Shown here: piece by piece, positions 7,637 to 15,306 of the stretch | Position numbering within the stretch: the first letter of the stretch is position 1 | Layout of the letters: each line of letters opens with the position of its first letter | Assembly (NCBI GenBank): GCA_013298955.1 | Contig: JAAFJT010000034.1 | Span: forward strand, 1-41,818 | DNA: 41,818 nucleotides | Reading direction: 5' to 3' | Source of the DNA: Chitinophagales bacterium | Lineage (GTDB): Bacteria; Bacteroidota; Bacteroidia; Chitinophagales; Saprospiraceae | Program-made: the position numbers and the translations under genes | Notes under the pieces: generated by a model | The model's input: the letters and a program-made list of their open reading frames with translations, nothing else | Database searches by the model: none | What the model was told of the DNA's origin: nothing

Positions 7637-9031
7637 ATGAAAAATCATTTCTGGCTTTGCGCAATGGTGTGTTTGCTGTTGCTTAGTTGCAAGGATAAAA
7701 ATCCTGATATACCCGTTACCCCTGTCATCCCTACGAATGGGATCGATACTGACCCGATTGCGTTTGCCGCACCGTTCAGTGGTGTGCCTGTTATCAAAGA
7801 GGTCGTTATGTACGAAGTCAATCTGCGTGCATTTAGTGCCGATGGTAATTTTAAAGGCGTTCAAGCAAGACTTGATTCGATTAAAGCATTGGGAGTCAAT
7901 GTTTTGTGGCTGATGCCCATTCATCCAGTGGGTGTTTTAAATTCGGTTGGTGGGTTAGGTTCGCCTTATGCCGTTAAAAATTACAAGGAAATCAATACCG
8001 AATTTGGCACTTTGGATGATTTGCAAATACTTGTCAAAGAGGCACATAATCGTAATATGGCAGTGATTGTGGATTGGGTTGCGAATCACACGGCATGGGA
8101 TAATCCTTGGATTACGGCGCATCCCGATTGGTACACCAAAGATGCGGCGGGCAAAATTGCCATTCCCGCAGGTACGAACTGGAATGATGTAGCAGATTTG
8201 AATTATGACAATGCAACTATGCGTTTATTTATGATAAATGCTATGAAATATTGGGTTTTGAAAGCGAATTTGGATGGTTTTCGATGTGATTATGCAGATG
8301 GTATCCCACAAGATTTTTGGAAACAAGCCTTTGATTCCCTCAAAACGATACCCAATCGCAACTATATTTTGTTGGCAGAAGGCATTAGAAGCGATCATTT
8401 TGACGCAGGTTTTCAACTCAATTATGGTTGGGATTTTTATGGAAAATTAAAGAATACGTATAAAAGTAATTTAAATCCCTCTGGCATTTTCCAAATGCAC
8501 TTTACTGAATTGGGCAATATACCAAGTAATCGTTTCAAACTTCGATTTACCACCAATCATGATGAATCGGCTTGGACGGATACGCCAATTACGCTTTTTA
8601 ATGGTCAAGCGGGCGCGATGAGTGCGTTTGTCTTATCCAGTTATCTGGGCGGAGTGCCTTTGTTGTATAATGGTCAAGAAGTCGGGCGGGCGGATAAAAC
8701 GCCTTTTTTTACTCGTAGTCCCATCAATTGGCAGTTAAATCCTTCGATTTTGGCAGAATACAAACGACTTTTGGCGTTCAGACAGGCGAGTAATGCCCTC
8801 AAAGAAGGTACAGTCACGACCTTTCCAGACGATAATGTGGTCGCGTTTAAGAAAATATTTCAAACCGAACAAGTTGTTGTTTTGGTAAATATTCGCAATG
8901 CGATTTCCAATTTCCAATTGCCTGCGGGATTGGCAAATACGACTTGGCAAAACGCACTGGATAATACGACTCTTAATTTGAATACACAATTAGCTTTAAC
9001 GCCGTATCAATATTTGATTTTGAAACCATAA
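7637..9031 (+). CDS. GH13 alpha-amylase-family glycoside hydrolase, lipoprotein
   Basis: A 464-residue alpha-glucan-active enzyme of family GH13. The ATG at 7637 gives a lipoprotein signal (MKNHFWLCAMVCLLLLSC) with lipobox LLSC, so it is membrane-anchored, probably exposed to the periplasm or cell surface. The (beta/alpha)8 barrel begins at EVVMYEVNLRAFS; the four conserved regions are present: DWVANHT, GFRCDYAD (nucleophile Asp218), LLAEG (acid/base Glu248) and FTTNHDE (Asp309). A short all-beta C-terminal domain follows (VVVLVNIRNAIS...). The specificity could be alpha-amylase, neopullulanase or cyclomaltodextrinase; no SusC/SusD genes adjoin it, so it is not in a classical polysaccharide utilisation locus. 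A GTG at 7613 is in frame but would spoil the signal peptide. Confidence 0.9.
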   Translation: MKNHFWLCAMVCLLLLSCKDKNPDIPVTPVIPTNGIDTDPIAFAAPFSGVPVIKEVVMYEVNLRAFSADGNFKGVQARLDSIKALGVNVLWLMPIHPVGVLNSVGGLGSPYAVKNYKEINTEFGTLDDLQILVKEAHNRNMAVIVDWVANHTAWDNPWITAHPDWYTKDAAGKIAIPAGTNWNDVADLNYDNATMRLFMINAMKYWVLKANLDGFRCDYADGIPQDFWKQAFDSLKTIPNRNYILLAEGIRSDHFDAGFQLNYGWDFYGKLKNTYKSNLNPSGIFQMHFTELGNIPSNRFKLRFTTNHDESAWTDTPITLFNGQAGAMSAFVLSSYLGGVPLLYNGQEVGRADKTPFFTRSPINWQLNPSILAEYKRLLAFRQASNALKEGTVTTFPDDNVVAFKKIFQTEQVVVLVNIRNAISNFQLPAGLANTTWQNALDNTTLNLNTQLALTPYQYLILKP

Positions 9032-9099
9032 TTTGATTTTGAGGCAAAAATCTAAGTTGTAAAATCATATATTTTGTGTACAATGATTTTGGGATACAA

Positions 9100-9190
9100 G
9101 GTACGGATTCTGCGGACTTTTCTGACATTTTTACGGATTTGGATACAAATACCTGTGAAAATCCCATGAAAATCTGTTGAATCCGTACAT
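9100..9190. repeat. Degenerate palindrome between convergent genes
   Basis: TGTATCCAAATCC-type segments and GTACGGATTC (9101-9110) pair imperfectly with GAATCCGTAC (9179-9188) and with inner TACGGATTT/AAATACC-like parts. The CGGATT and TTTTCA words resemble the arms of the palindromes at 477-646 and 755-875, so it may be an eroded member of the same family. Like them, it lies between two convergent genes. Confidence 0.5.
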
Positions 9191-9218
9191 CTATCACCAA
9201 CAACTTGGGTTAAAATGG

Positions 9219-11030
9219 CTATCGATTCAAAACCATTTTTTGAGTCAATCGCCGATTGTCAAAAAACAAAGTCGCGTAATACATGCCGACAGGCAAATCG
9301 CTATTGGCTTGAAAATCAACGCTATATTCGCCTTCTGCTTGATACATATTGACCAACGAGACCACTTCTCGACCTGTTGTATCAAATATTTTCAACATTA
9401 CTTGACCACTTTTATACAAATTGTATTTCAAAGTCGTCTTGCCTTCAAATGGATTTGGCACGTTGACATCTAAAAACGAAGTCGGCGGGCTTTCTAATAC
9501 TTCGGCGGTGTTTGAAATTTGTGCAAAAGCGTTGTTAGATGGCACACTTTCGTTATGCAATCTATCCAATGCCGTCACCACATACGTATAGCGGCGACTC
9601 GGTGCGCCATTATCCATGTAATGCAACGAATCAATCACGGCAATAATCGCTCTCGAATCATTCAAATTAATCGCTGTACCCGTTTCAAAACGATAAATAA
9701 CATATTGACGCGGTTTTTCCAACTCATCCGCCGTCGTCACAGGGCGAGACCATGATAAATCAATCCGCGTATTGAAAACATTGGCAGTCAACCCAATCGG
9801 CGCAGGCGGCGCAATGCTATCAATCCAAGGCATGGTTGGAATCAATGATTTTGTTTTATACAAATCGTTTTTCAACGAATCCCTAAAACCCAATGGATTT
9901 TGCAAAAATGATTTAGAATTATAATAAATACTACCATTGACATTGGATTGAGTCCGATTTAAACGCACTTGACTTGGGATTTGAGTTGGGTTTTGCCAAT
10001 TCACATCCGTACTTGCCGTAAGATTATAAGAAGCATGTCCTATATATAAATGCCTGCCATTCACTACATTATTCCACCAAGGAACTAAAACCGAATAATT
10101 CGCAGCCGTATGTCCTGTGTACCAATAAATTTGAGGCGCGACATAATCGACCCACCCTTGTTGAATCCACCGCCGCGAATCGGCATATTGGGCGTTATAA
10201 CTCTGCAAACCATTGGTTAAAGAACCCGCAGGTTGAGTCCCCGCCACATAATTTTGCCAAATCCCGAAAGGCGAAATGCCATATTTCACCCATGCTTTGG
10301 CTGCTTTGATGCTATCGCCCATGTTTTTAACAAAAAGATTGACATTATCCCGCCGCCAATCGCCTTTATCTGTAAAACCCCTGTTATTTGCCAAAAAAGT
10401 AAGCGAATCATTGAACGGAGTCACGCCCGAAGCAGGATAAGGATAAAAATAATCGTCGAAATGAACCCCATCAACATCATATCGCCGTACCAAATCCATC
10501 ACCACTTGGGTCACATAAGCCCGCACTTGTGGCAAACCAGGGTCGAGAATCCGCAAATTGCCCTGCCCTAACAACCAAGTAGGCTGCCGCGATGCGATAT
10601 GAGTCGGTGCTAATTGCGCTGTGGAAGCATTGATGACGGCGCGAAATGGATTCATCCAAGCATGCACTTCCAAATTGCGCTTCCGACACTCTTGAATCAC
10701 AAATTGCAAGGGGTCATACAATGGATTGGGCGCAACCCCTTGAGTCCCTGTAAAATGTTCCGACCAAGGGTCAAAAGGATTGGGATAAAAAGCGTCACAC
10801 TGCATCCGCATTTGAACAAAAACAGCATTCATCCCCGTTTGCTGATGATGGTCTAACATTGCCATCAATTCGGCTTTTTGTTGTTCGGGCAGAAGATTTT
10901 TAGCAGAAGGCCAGTCAATGTTTAATACACCCGTAATCCAAGCCCCGCGCAACTCGCGTTTAGGTGGATTTTGAGCATTTAAATAACAAAAAAGGGTCAA
11001 AAACCCTGTTAAAGTGAGCATTTTTCTCAT
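9219..11030 (-). CDS. GHL10/DUF187-family secreted glycosidase-like protein with T9SS sorting domain
   Basis: A 603-residue secreted protein. After a signal peptide (MRKMLTLTGFLTLFCYLNAQ) comes a DUF187/glycosyl-hydrolase-like-10 barrel of about 370 residues: RELRGAWITGVLNIDWPS, TGMNAVFVQMRMQCDAFYPN, RNLEVHAWMNPFRA, and the metal- or substrate-site region YDVDGVHFDDYFYPYP. These features match the YngK/YddW group, thought to act on peptidoglycan or other glycans. A fibronectin-III-like domain follows (PPAPIGLTANVFNTRIDLSW...YTYVVTALD), then a type A T9SS sorting domain (VPNPFEGKTTLKYNL...DLPVGMYYATLFF...QKMVLNR). It should therefore be exported by T9SS and processed by PorU. The exact substrate is not known. 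Confidence 0.88.
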   Translation of the reverse strand: MRKMLTLTGFLTLFCYLNAQNPPKRELRGAWITGVLNIDWPSAKNLLPEQQKAELMAMLDHHQQTGMNAVFVQMRMQCDAFYPNPFDPWSEHFTGTQGVAPNPLYDPLQFVIQECRKRNLEVHAWMNPFRAVINASTAQLAPTHIASRQPTWLLGQGNLRILDPGLPQVRAYVTQVVMDLVRRYDVDGVHFDDYFYPYPASGVTPFNDSLTFLANNRGFTDKGDWRRDNVNLFVKNMGDSIKAAKAWVKYGISPFGIWQNYVAGTQPAGSLTNGLQSYNAQYADSRRWIQQGWVDYVAPQIYWYTGHTAANYSVLVPWWNNVVNGRHLYIGHASYNLTASTDVNWQNPTQIPSQVRLNRTQSNVNGSIYYNSKSFLQNPLGFRDSLKNDLYKTKSLIPTMPWIDSIAPPAPIGLTANVFNTRIDLSWSRPVTTADELEKPRQYVIYRFETGTAINLNDSRAIIAVIDSLHYMDNGAPSRRYTYVVTALDRLHNESVPSNNAFAQISNTAEVLESPPTSFLDVNVPNPFEGKTTLKYNLYKSGQVMLKIFDTTGREVVSLVNMYQAEGEYSVDFQANSDLPVGMYYATLFFDNRRLTQKMVLNR

Positions 11031-11268
11031 GTGAAGCGGACTGATTTGTGGAAGAAAGAATTAGATTCTTTTATGATTGTTTTCAAGCATGGCAAGTTTC
11101 TTCTTTCTACTGGTTAAATAATGATGCAAAATGCATCGATTTTGGAGTCTTTTAGAATGCAAAAGGATAAAATTTACATTTCAACAACAAAATTAGTAAA
11201 ATAACGTGTGTAATAAAAGATTATTTGCATCATCTTTCTATCTAAATCATCTTCCAATTTTTCTATCA

Positions 11269-11967
11269 ATGAAAAAAAGTATCATTTTAACGCTGTTGAT
11301 GTTGAGTACTGGTTTTGCAACCACTATTTTTGCAACCAAACCAACTCCCGAGCAGGCTGATAAGCCCCGTTTTGAAGACTTATTGAATGAATTTCCAAAA
11401 GGAACGTTGCCTTACACGCTTTCTGCGGACGCGCTCAAGCAAGAGTTTGTACAAGAGCGTGGTGTAGAGCGTTCAAAAGCGCAACAAATCATTCCTAAAA
11501 AACGCATTCAGAACCATTTGTTGCTTCCTGATATGCCGCGTTTTAGTCGCATGCCAGCTATGCCAGAGGCGGTCATGGCTTTGGAATCCAAAACGCATTA
11601 TGTTTTGATATATACCAGAGGAAGGTATTTGGGAGGGTATCAGGCAGCGATTTATGATAAAAAAGGGCGTTTGTTTTATAACATGGAAGTCGCTCATGCC
11701 AATCAGGATGAAATTAAAAGTTTTAGTTTAGATGAAAATTTAAACGCAACTTTTACGATGTATGAACTCAAGTGGAAAAAAAACGTAGAAACAGCAGGAT
11801 ATGCGGGTAATAAAATCAAATCCATGACTTTACAAAAAACAAATGTGGTGGATATGACGGTATTACCTAAATCAGAGGAAAAGGAACCACAAGCTCCGAA
11901 ATTGCCGATTCCTGACAAAAAAGCTCCTGCGGAAATTAAAAAACAACCTGCGATTATTCGGGCTTAA
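11269..11967 (+). CDS. Secreted or periplasmic protein of unknown function
   Basis: A 232-residue protein not recognised by family. The ATG at 11269 gives a signal peptide MKKSIILTLLMLSTGFATTIFA; an in-frame GTG at 11206 would add 21 residues ahead of it. The mature part has a Lys/Gln-rich segment, then a central region HYVLIYTRGRYLGGYQAAIYDKKGRLFYNMEVAHANQ that looks like paired beta strands (sensing- or PepSY-like, but not assignable), and a low-complexity, Pro/Lys-rich tail (KSEEKEPQAPKLPIPDKKAP). The tail resembles a flexible linker and is not a T9SS sorting domain. It is divergent from the GHL10 gene. A role in the cell envelope is the only safe inference. Confidence 0.7.
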   Translation: MKKSIILTLLMLSTGFATTIFATKPTPEQADKPRFEDLLNEFPKGTLPYTLSADALKQEFVQERGVERSKAQQIIPKKRIQNHLLLPDMPRFSRMPAMPEAVMALESKTHYVLIYTRGRYLGGYQAAIYDKKGRLFYNMEVAHANQDEIKSFSLDENLNATFTMYELKWKKNVETAGYAGNKIKSMTLQKTNVVDMTVLPKSEEKEPQAPKLPIPDKKAPAEIKKQPAIIRA

Positions 11968-12042
11968 TGAATTGAATCAAGGCTACTATATACGAGTTAG
12001 ACTTGGATTTTTTTGAATTATCTGGATGGTATTCTAAAATTA

Positions 12043-12096
12043 TGCTTTCAACTTTATAAAAATGAATGCAAATGTTTACCTTTGCTTTCAACTTTA
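12043..12096 (+). promoter_or_regulatory. 14-bp direct repeats around a TAnnTTTG promoter box
   Basis: TGCTTTCAACTTTA occurs at 12043-12056 and again at 12083-12096, exactly 40 bp apart. Between them TACCTTTG (12077-12084) matches the Bacteroidota -7 box and overlaps the second repeat. A transcript would start near 12091 and lead into the DUF4249 gene at 12156. The repeats could be binding sites for a regulator that straddles the promoter. Confidence 0.5.
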
Positions 12097-12155
12097 TGCA
12101 TGTTGAGATTGTTATTAAGTAATTTCATAATAAAATAGTTCAAAAAAACTCAAAT

Positions 12156-13181
12156 ATGAGCTTTGTAAAAAACATATTGTTTGTTTTAAGTGTGATAAGT
12201 GCCAGCATGATTGCAGGCTGTTCTAATGATTTTTCATTGATTGACACGCCCAAAGAAATTCCAGTCGTGTACGGCATGTTAAGGTTGCAAGACACTGCTA
12301 CTTACATTCGAGTTGAGCGTGGTTTTGCGGATGCAACGAAGTCAGGTATTGAATTAGCAAAAGATACAAATGCCCTTTTTCATAAAGATGTCGTGGTGAA
12401 ATTAATAAAAGTAGCCACAGGCGAATCTTTTACGCTCCAAAAAGTGGATGGCAATAAAGAAGGTTATCCGCGTGCAGACGGGATGTTTGTCAATGCACCC
12501 AACTATTTGTATAAAATTAAACACAGTATTTTAGCTCCGCAGGCAGATATGAAAGTGCGTTTAGAAGTGCGCCAAGCGGAAAAAGTATTGACGCAGGCAA
12601 CGGCGCAATTTATTGGAGATTATGAAATATTGGACGGTTTCCCCAATTTTGATGCGCCGTTTGTGCCGATTACAGCGCAATCTCAATTGACGGTTGGGTT
12701 GCGTTCCGATGAAAAAGTAGCCAAGTTTTACGATATACGCGTTCATTTAAATTATGATGAAATCGAAGCAAACGGCAATCGGGTGGCAAAAACATTGGCT
12801 TGGGATTACAAAACGCGCATAGTTCGGACTTCCAATGCGGGCAGTCCGTCAACAGCGATGTATCCTGAACGAGCAGGCATTGATATGTTTCACTATCTCG
12901 CGGATGCCTTGCCTGTGGTTTCGGGGGCGCGGTATTTTAAAAATTTTGATATTGAAATCAATGCGGGTGGACCCGAACTCTTTGATTTTCTGAATGTTGC
13001 GTTGGCGAATACAGGCATTACAGCCTCCCAAGAGATTCCAACTTATACGAATTTTTCAAATGGAGCTTATGGGCTTTTGTCTTCGCGCAGTCGGGTGATT
13101 CGGCGCGGTTATCGGTTGAATGATGCGGCGGCAACCTTATTAAAAGATGGCGATTTAACTCGAAAATTGAATTTTAGATAA
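12156..13181 (+). CDS. DUF4249-family outer-membrane lipoprotein
   Basis: A 341-residue lipoprotein. The leader MSFVKNILFVLSVISASMIAGC ends in the lipobox IAGC, with Ser-Asn after the Cys. The next segment, IPVVYGMLRLQDTATYIRVERGF, is the signature start of the DUF4249 group (Ig-like beta domains seen widely in Bacteroidota, often next to TonB-dependent receptors or T9SS genes). The rest is beta-rich with conserved-looking FYDIRVHLNYDE and a C-terminal GAYGLLSSRSRV motif, which in this group precedes the end. The molecular role of the family is unknown. The small gene at 13213 follows 31 bases later and is probably co-transcribed. Confidence 0.72.
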   Translation: MSFVKNILFVLSVISASMIAGCSNDFSLIDTPKEIPVVYGMLRLQDTATYIRVERGFADATKSGIELAKDTNALFHKDVVVKLIKVATGESFTLQKVDGNKEGYPRADGMFVNAPNYLYKIKHSILAPQADMKVRLEVRQAEKVLTQATAQFIGDYEILDGFPNFDAPFVPITAQSQLTVGLRSDEKVAKFYDIRVHLNYDEIEANGNRVAKTLAWDYKTRIVRTSNAGSPSTAMYPERAGIDMFHYLADALPVVSGARYFKNFDIEINAGGPELFDFLNVALANTGITASQEIPTYTNFSNGAYGLLSSRSRVIRRGYRLNDAAATLLKDGDLTRKLNFR

Positions 13182-13212
13182 AACATCGAATTTCCAAACA
13201 AAAACAAGTAAA

Positions 13213-13551
13213 ATGAAGAAAAAAACAGATAATCATTGGTCGTATGAAGAATTTCATGCTTTCGTTATGTTGTATGCTGCCAATGCGGACAGTCAAATTA
13301 CGCCTGAAGAGGAAGACCAAATCATTCCAACTTTGTCGAAAGAACAGTACGAAAATGTGAAAAAAACATTTAAAAAATGTGCTGATTCGGAAGCGTTAGA
13401 TGTGATTTTGTCTTATCGAGACCAATATTTTCCAAATCGCAAAGATAGGGACGAAATTATAGCCGATATGCAGCGTATTTATAAGGCAGATGCCGTTTTT
13501 TCGCAGATAGAACGCGGTGTGGATACGCTCTTTCGGAAAATCTTTCAATAA
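13213..13551 (+). CDS. Small acidic helical protein, possibly TerB-like
   Basis: A 112-residue cytoplasmic protein with no signal peptide or membrane segment. The sequence HWSYEEFHAFVMLYAANADSQITPEEEDQI resembles the first helices of TerB-like proteins, where an Asp/Glu-rich loop between helices binds metal (AANADxxITPEE), and DMQRIYKADAVFSQIERG looks like the second repeat of such a fold. The match is by eye and weak. It follows the DUF4249 gene closely and is bounded by a terminator at 13639-13672. Function unknown. Confidence 0.65.
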   Translation: MKKKTDNHWSYEEFHAFVMLYAANADSQITPEEEDQIIPTLSKEQYENVKKTFKKCADSEALDVILSYRDQYFPNRKDRDEIIADMQRIYKADAVFSQIERGVDTLFRKIFQ

Positions 13552-13565
13552 TGGACAAAAAAAAA

Positions 13566-13590
13566 CCTTGCAAGGTTGTTACTTGCAAGG
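13566..13590 (-). terminator. Minus-strand hairpin terminator for the tolC-hlyD transcript
   Basis: CCTTGCAA (13566-13573) pairs with TTGCAAGG (13583-13590). On the minus strand the stem is followed by nine T residues (13565 down to 13557), a classical Rho-independent end for the efflux genes read in that direction. Confidence 0.75.
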
Positions 13591-13638
13591 ACTCAAAATT
13601 ACTCACTAGTTTTGACAATATGAAGAATATCTTTCAAT

Positions 13639-13672
13639 CGTTTGAATCGTTTTACGATTCAAACGGTTTTTT
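13639..13672 (+). terminator. Plus-strand hairpin terminator overlapping the hlyD 3' end
   Basis: A perfect 12-bp stem CGTTTGAATCGT (13639-13650)/ACGATTCAAACG (13654-13665) with a TTT loop, followed by GTTTTTTA. It ends transcription from the 13213 gene. The left arm lies beyond the end of the minus-strand hlyD gene, while its stop codon and last codons (PFES) form the loop and right arm. Confidence 0.8.
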
Positions 13673-15112
13673 ATCATTTTTATAAAGTGCCTTCTTATCT
13701 GTTTTTTCAACTTTCATACCAGTTTTTAATTTTCGGGCAATTGCGTTGTAAGGTTCTGCAACAACTTCTTCGCCTTCCTTCAATCCTGACGTGATTTGAA
13801 TAAAATCATTGTCTTGAATCCCCGTTTTCACCTCCACTTGCTTCACCGTATCCGCACTGCACACAAAGACGACGGTTTGAACAGGAATGTTGCTTGCTTT
13901 TTCAACAACCCCTTCTTTTTCTGGTTTTTTACCCGCATCTTCCTTTTTTGCATCGCGGGTTGTGACAGCTTGTATGGGAATACTGAGCGTACTATCAACG
14001 GTATTCGTGCGAATATTCACATCCGCAGACATACCGGGACGAAAGGGTGATTTGCCATTGTGCATTAAATCCGAATAAGATGTGGCATCAATGCGAATTT
14101 TTACTACAAAATTGGTTACTTGGTCGGTTGTCAAATTCAATTGACCACTTGCGGTGGTTGCATTCGCAGCAGTATTGGCAATTTCTGTGACACGACCTTT
14201 GAATTTTCGACCTTGATACGCGGCAACATCAATTTCCACTTCGTTCCCTGTCGCAACCCTCAAAATATCATTTTCACTAATATTAACCTGCACTTCCATC
14301 GAATTCATGTTTGCCAAACGCATCATTTCCGTACCAGACATTTGCGCTGTACCGACGACACGCTCGCCTTTTTCAACACTGAGTTTAGATACAATTCCAT
14401 TTGCAGGTGCATAAATCGATGTCTTGTTCAAAGCCGTTTTCATTTCCTTCAAAGAGGCTTCTGAACCTTTAACATTGTACTCCGCAGCTCTTGCACTTTC
14501 CTCCGATGATTTTATTTCGGATAGGGATGCCGTTAAAGTCGCATCAATTTGTTTTAAATTAGCTTCTTGCTGCCGCAATTGCGATTGCGTTTGTTCAAAA
14601 TCAGCGTCGGAAACCACCCCTTCCTTGTGTAATTTTTCATTGCGTTTAAACGCATTTCGTGTGTTAACTAATTGAGCTTCAACTTGTTCGCGTTGCGCTT
14701 GGGTCGTTCCTTGACGGGCGCGGATATTTTCAATTTGCGCATTCGCATTCGCTTGTTGCGCTCGAGACGCATTGACAGAAGCCTCCCCGCGTTCAATTTG
14801 ATTTTGATACGTCTCAGGATTCACCCGCGCCAATAATTGACCCGCTTTGACCGAATCGCCCTCTTTGACGGTTAATTCCACGATTTGCCCTGATACATCA
14901 GAACTAATTTTAATTTCTTTTTCAGGAAAAATCCGCCCACTTGCAGAAACCAATTGGACAATCGTGCGTTTTTGCGCTTTTTCAGCGTAAATTTTCTCGC
15001 CTTTGGGTTTATTACGCCCTTTGATAGCGGCTACAAGCAGCAAAACTGCCATTACACCACCCAATATCCAATATAATTTTTTGTTTGATTTTTTTTTCGA
15101 TACTGTTGCCAT
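13652..15112 (-). CDS. HlyD/MacA-family periplasmic adaptor (membrane fusion protein)
   Basis: A 486-residue adaptor of tripartite efflux pumps, linking an inner-membrane transporter to a TolC channel. The ATG at 15112 sits after an A-rich leader; the in-frame GTG at 15136 lies inside the palindrome and is unlikely to be used. One N-terminal membrane helix (LYWILGGVMAVLLLVAAIKG) is followed by a biotinyl-lipoyl half (SGQIVELTVKEGDSVKAGQLLARV), a long Gln/Ala/Glu-rich alpha hairpin (roughly 105-245) with EKLHKEGVVSDADFEQ, the second lipoyl half (IYAPANGIVSKLSVEKGERV), a beta-barrel and a membrane-proximal domain. This arrangement is MacA-like, so an ABC (MacB) partner would be expected, but none is nearby. 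The tolC-like gene precedes it on the same strand. Confidence 0.9.
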   Translation of the reverse strand: MATVSKKKSNKKLYWILGGVMAVLLLVAAIKGRNKPKGEKIYAEKAQKRTIVQLVSASGRIFPEKEIKISSDVSGQIVELTVKEGDSVKAGQLLARVNPETYQNQIERGEASVNASRAQQANANAQIENIRARQGTTQAQREQVEAQLVNTRNAFKRNEKLHKEGVVSDADFEQTQSQLRQQEANLKQIDATLTASLSEIKSSEESARAAEYNVKGSEASLKEMKTALNKTSIYAPANGIVSKLSVEKGERVVGTAQMSGTEMMRLANMNSMEVQVNISENDILRVATGNEVEIDVAAYQGRKFKGRVTEIANTAANATTASGQLNLTTDQVTNFVVKIRIDATSYSDLMHNGKSPFRPGMSADVNIRTNTVDSTLSIPIQAVTTRDAKKEDAGKKPEKEGVVEKASNIPVQTVVFVCSADTVKQVEVKTGIQDNDFIQITSGLKEGEEVVAEPYNAIARKLKTGMKVEKTDKKALYKNDKKPFES

Positions 15113-15129
15113 TATTTTTTTTTGATTGA

Positions 15130-15306
15130 TTAACACGACACATAGAGAACATAGGAGACATAGAACACATAGGGCTATTTATTATAAAAATTAAATAAGT
15201 ATAATATTAGCGTAATATAAGTATAATATAAGTATAACAACCTAATTAGCATAATATAAGTATAATAACCTATGTGTTCTATGTCACCTATGTTTCCTAT
15301 GTGTTA
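15130..15306. repeat. Long palindromic element (ACATAGG family) between tolC-like and hlyD-like genes
   Basis: The left arm (about 15131-15177) and right arm (about 15264-15306) are inverted copies built on the phrase GACATAGAACACATAGG, which pairs with CCTATGTGTTCTATGTC; each arm itself repeats a CATAG unit about every 9 bases. The middle (15181-15262) is almost purely A/T, with repeated ATATAAGTATA units. The right edge touches the stop codon of the tolC-like gene and the left edge lies within 20 bases of the hlyD-like start. It has terminal inverted repeats but no transposase, so it could be a MITE-like or REP-like insertion. As RNA it would form a very long hairpin inside the operon. Confidence 0.8.

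Noticed and set aside
15130-15306. Insertion sequence
   Set aside because: Terminal inverted repeats exist but there is no transposase frame and no clear target duplication; kept as a palindromic repeat instead.
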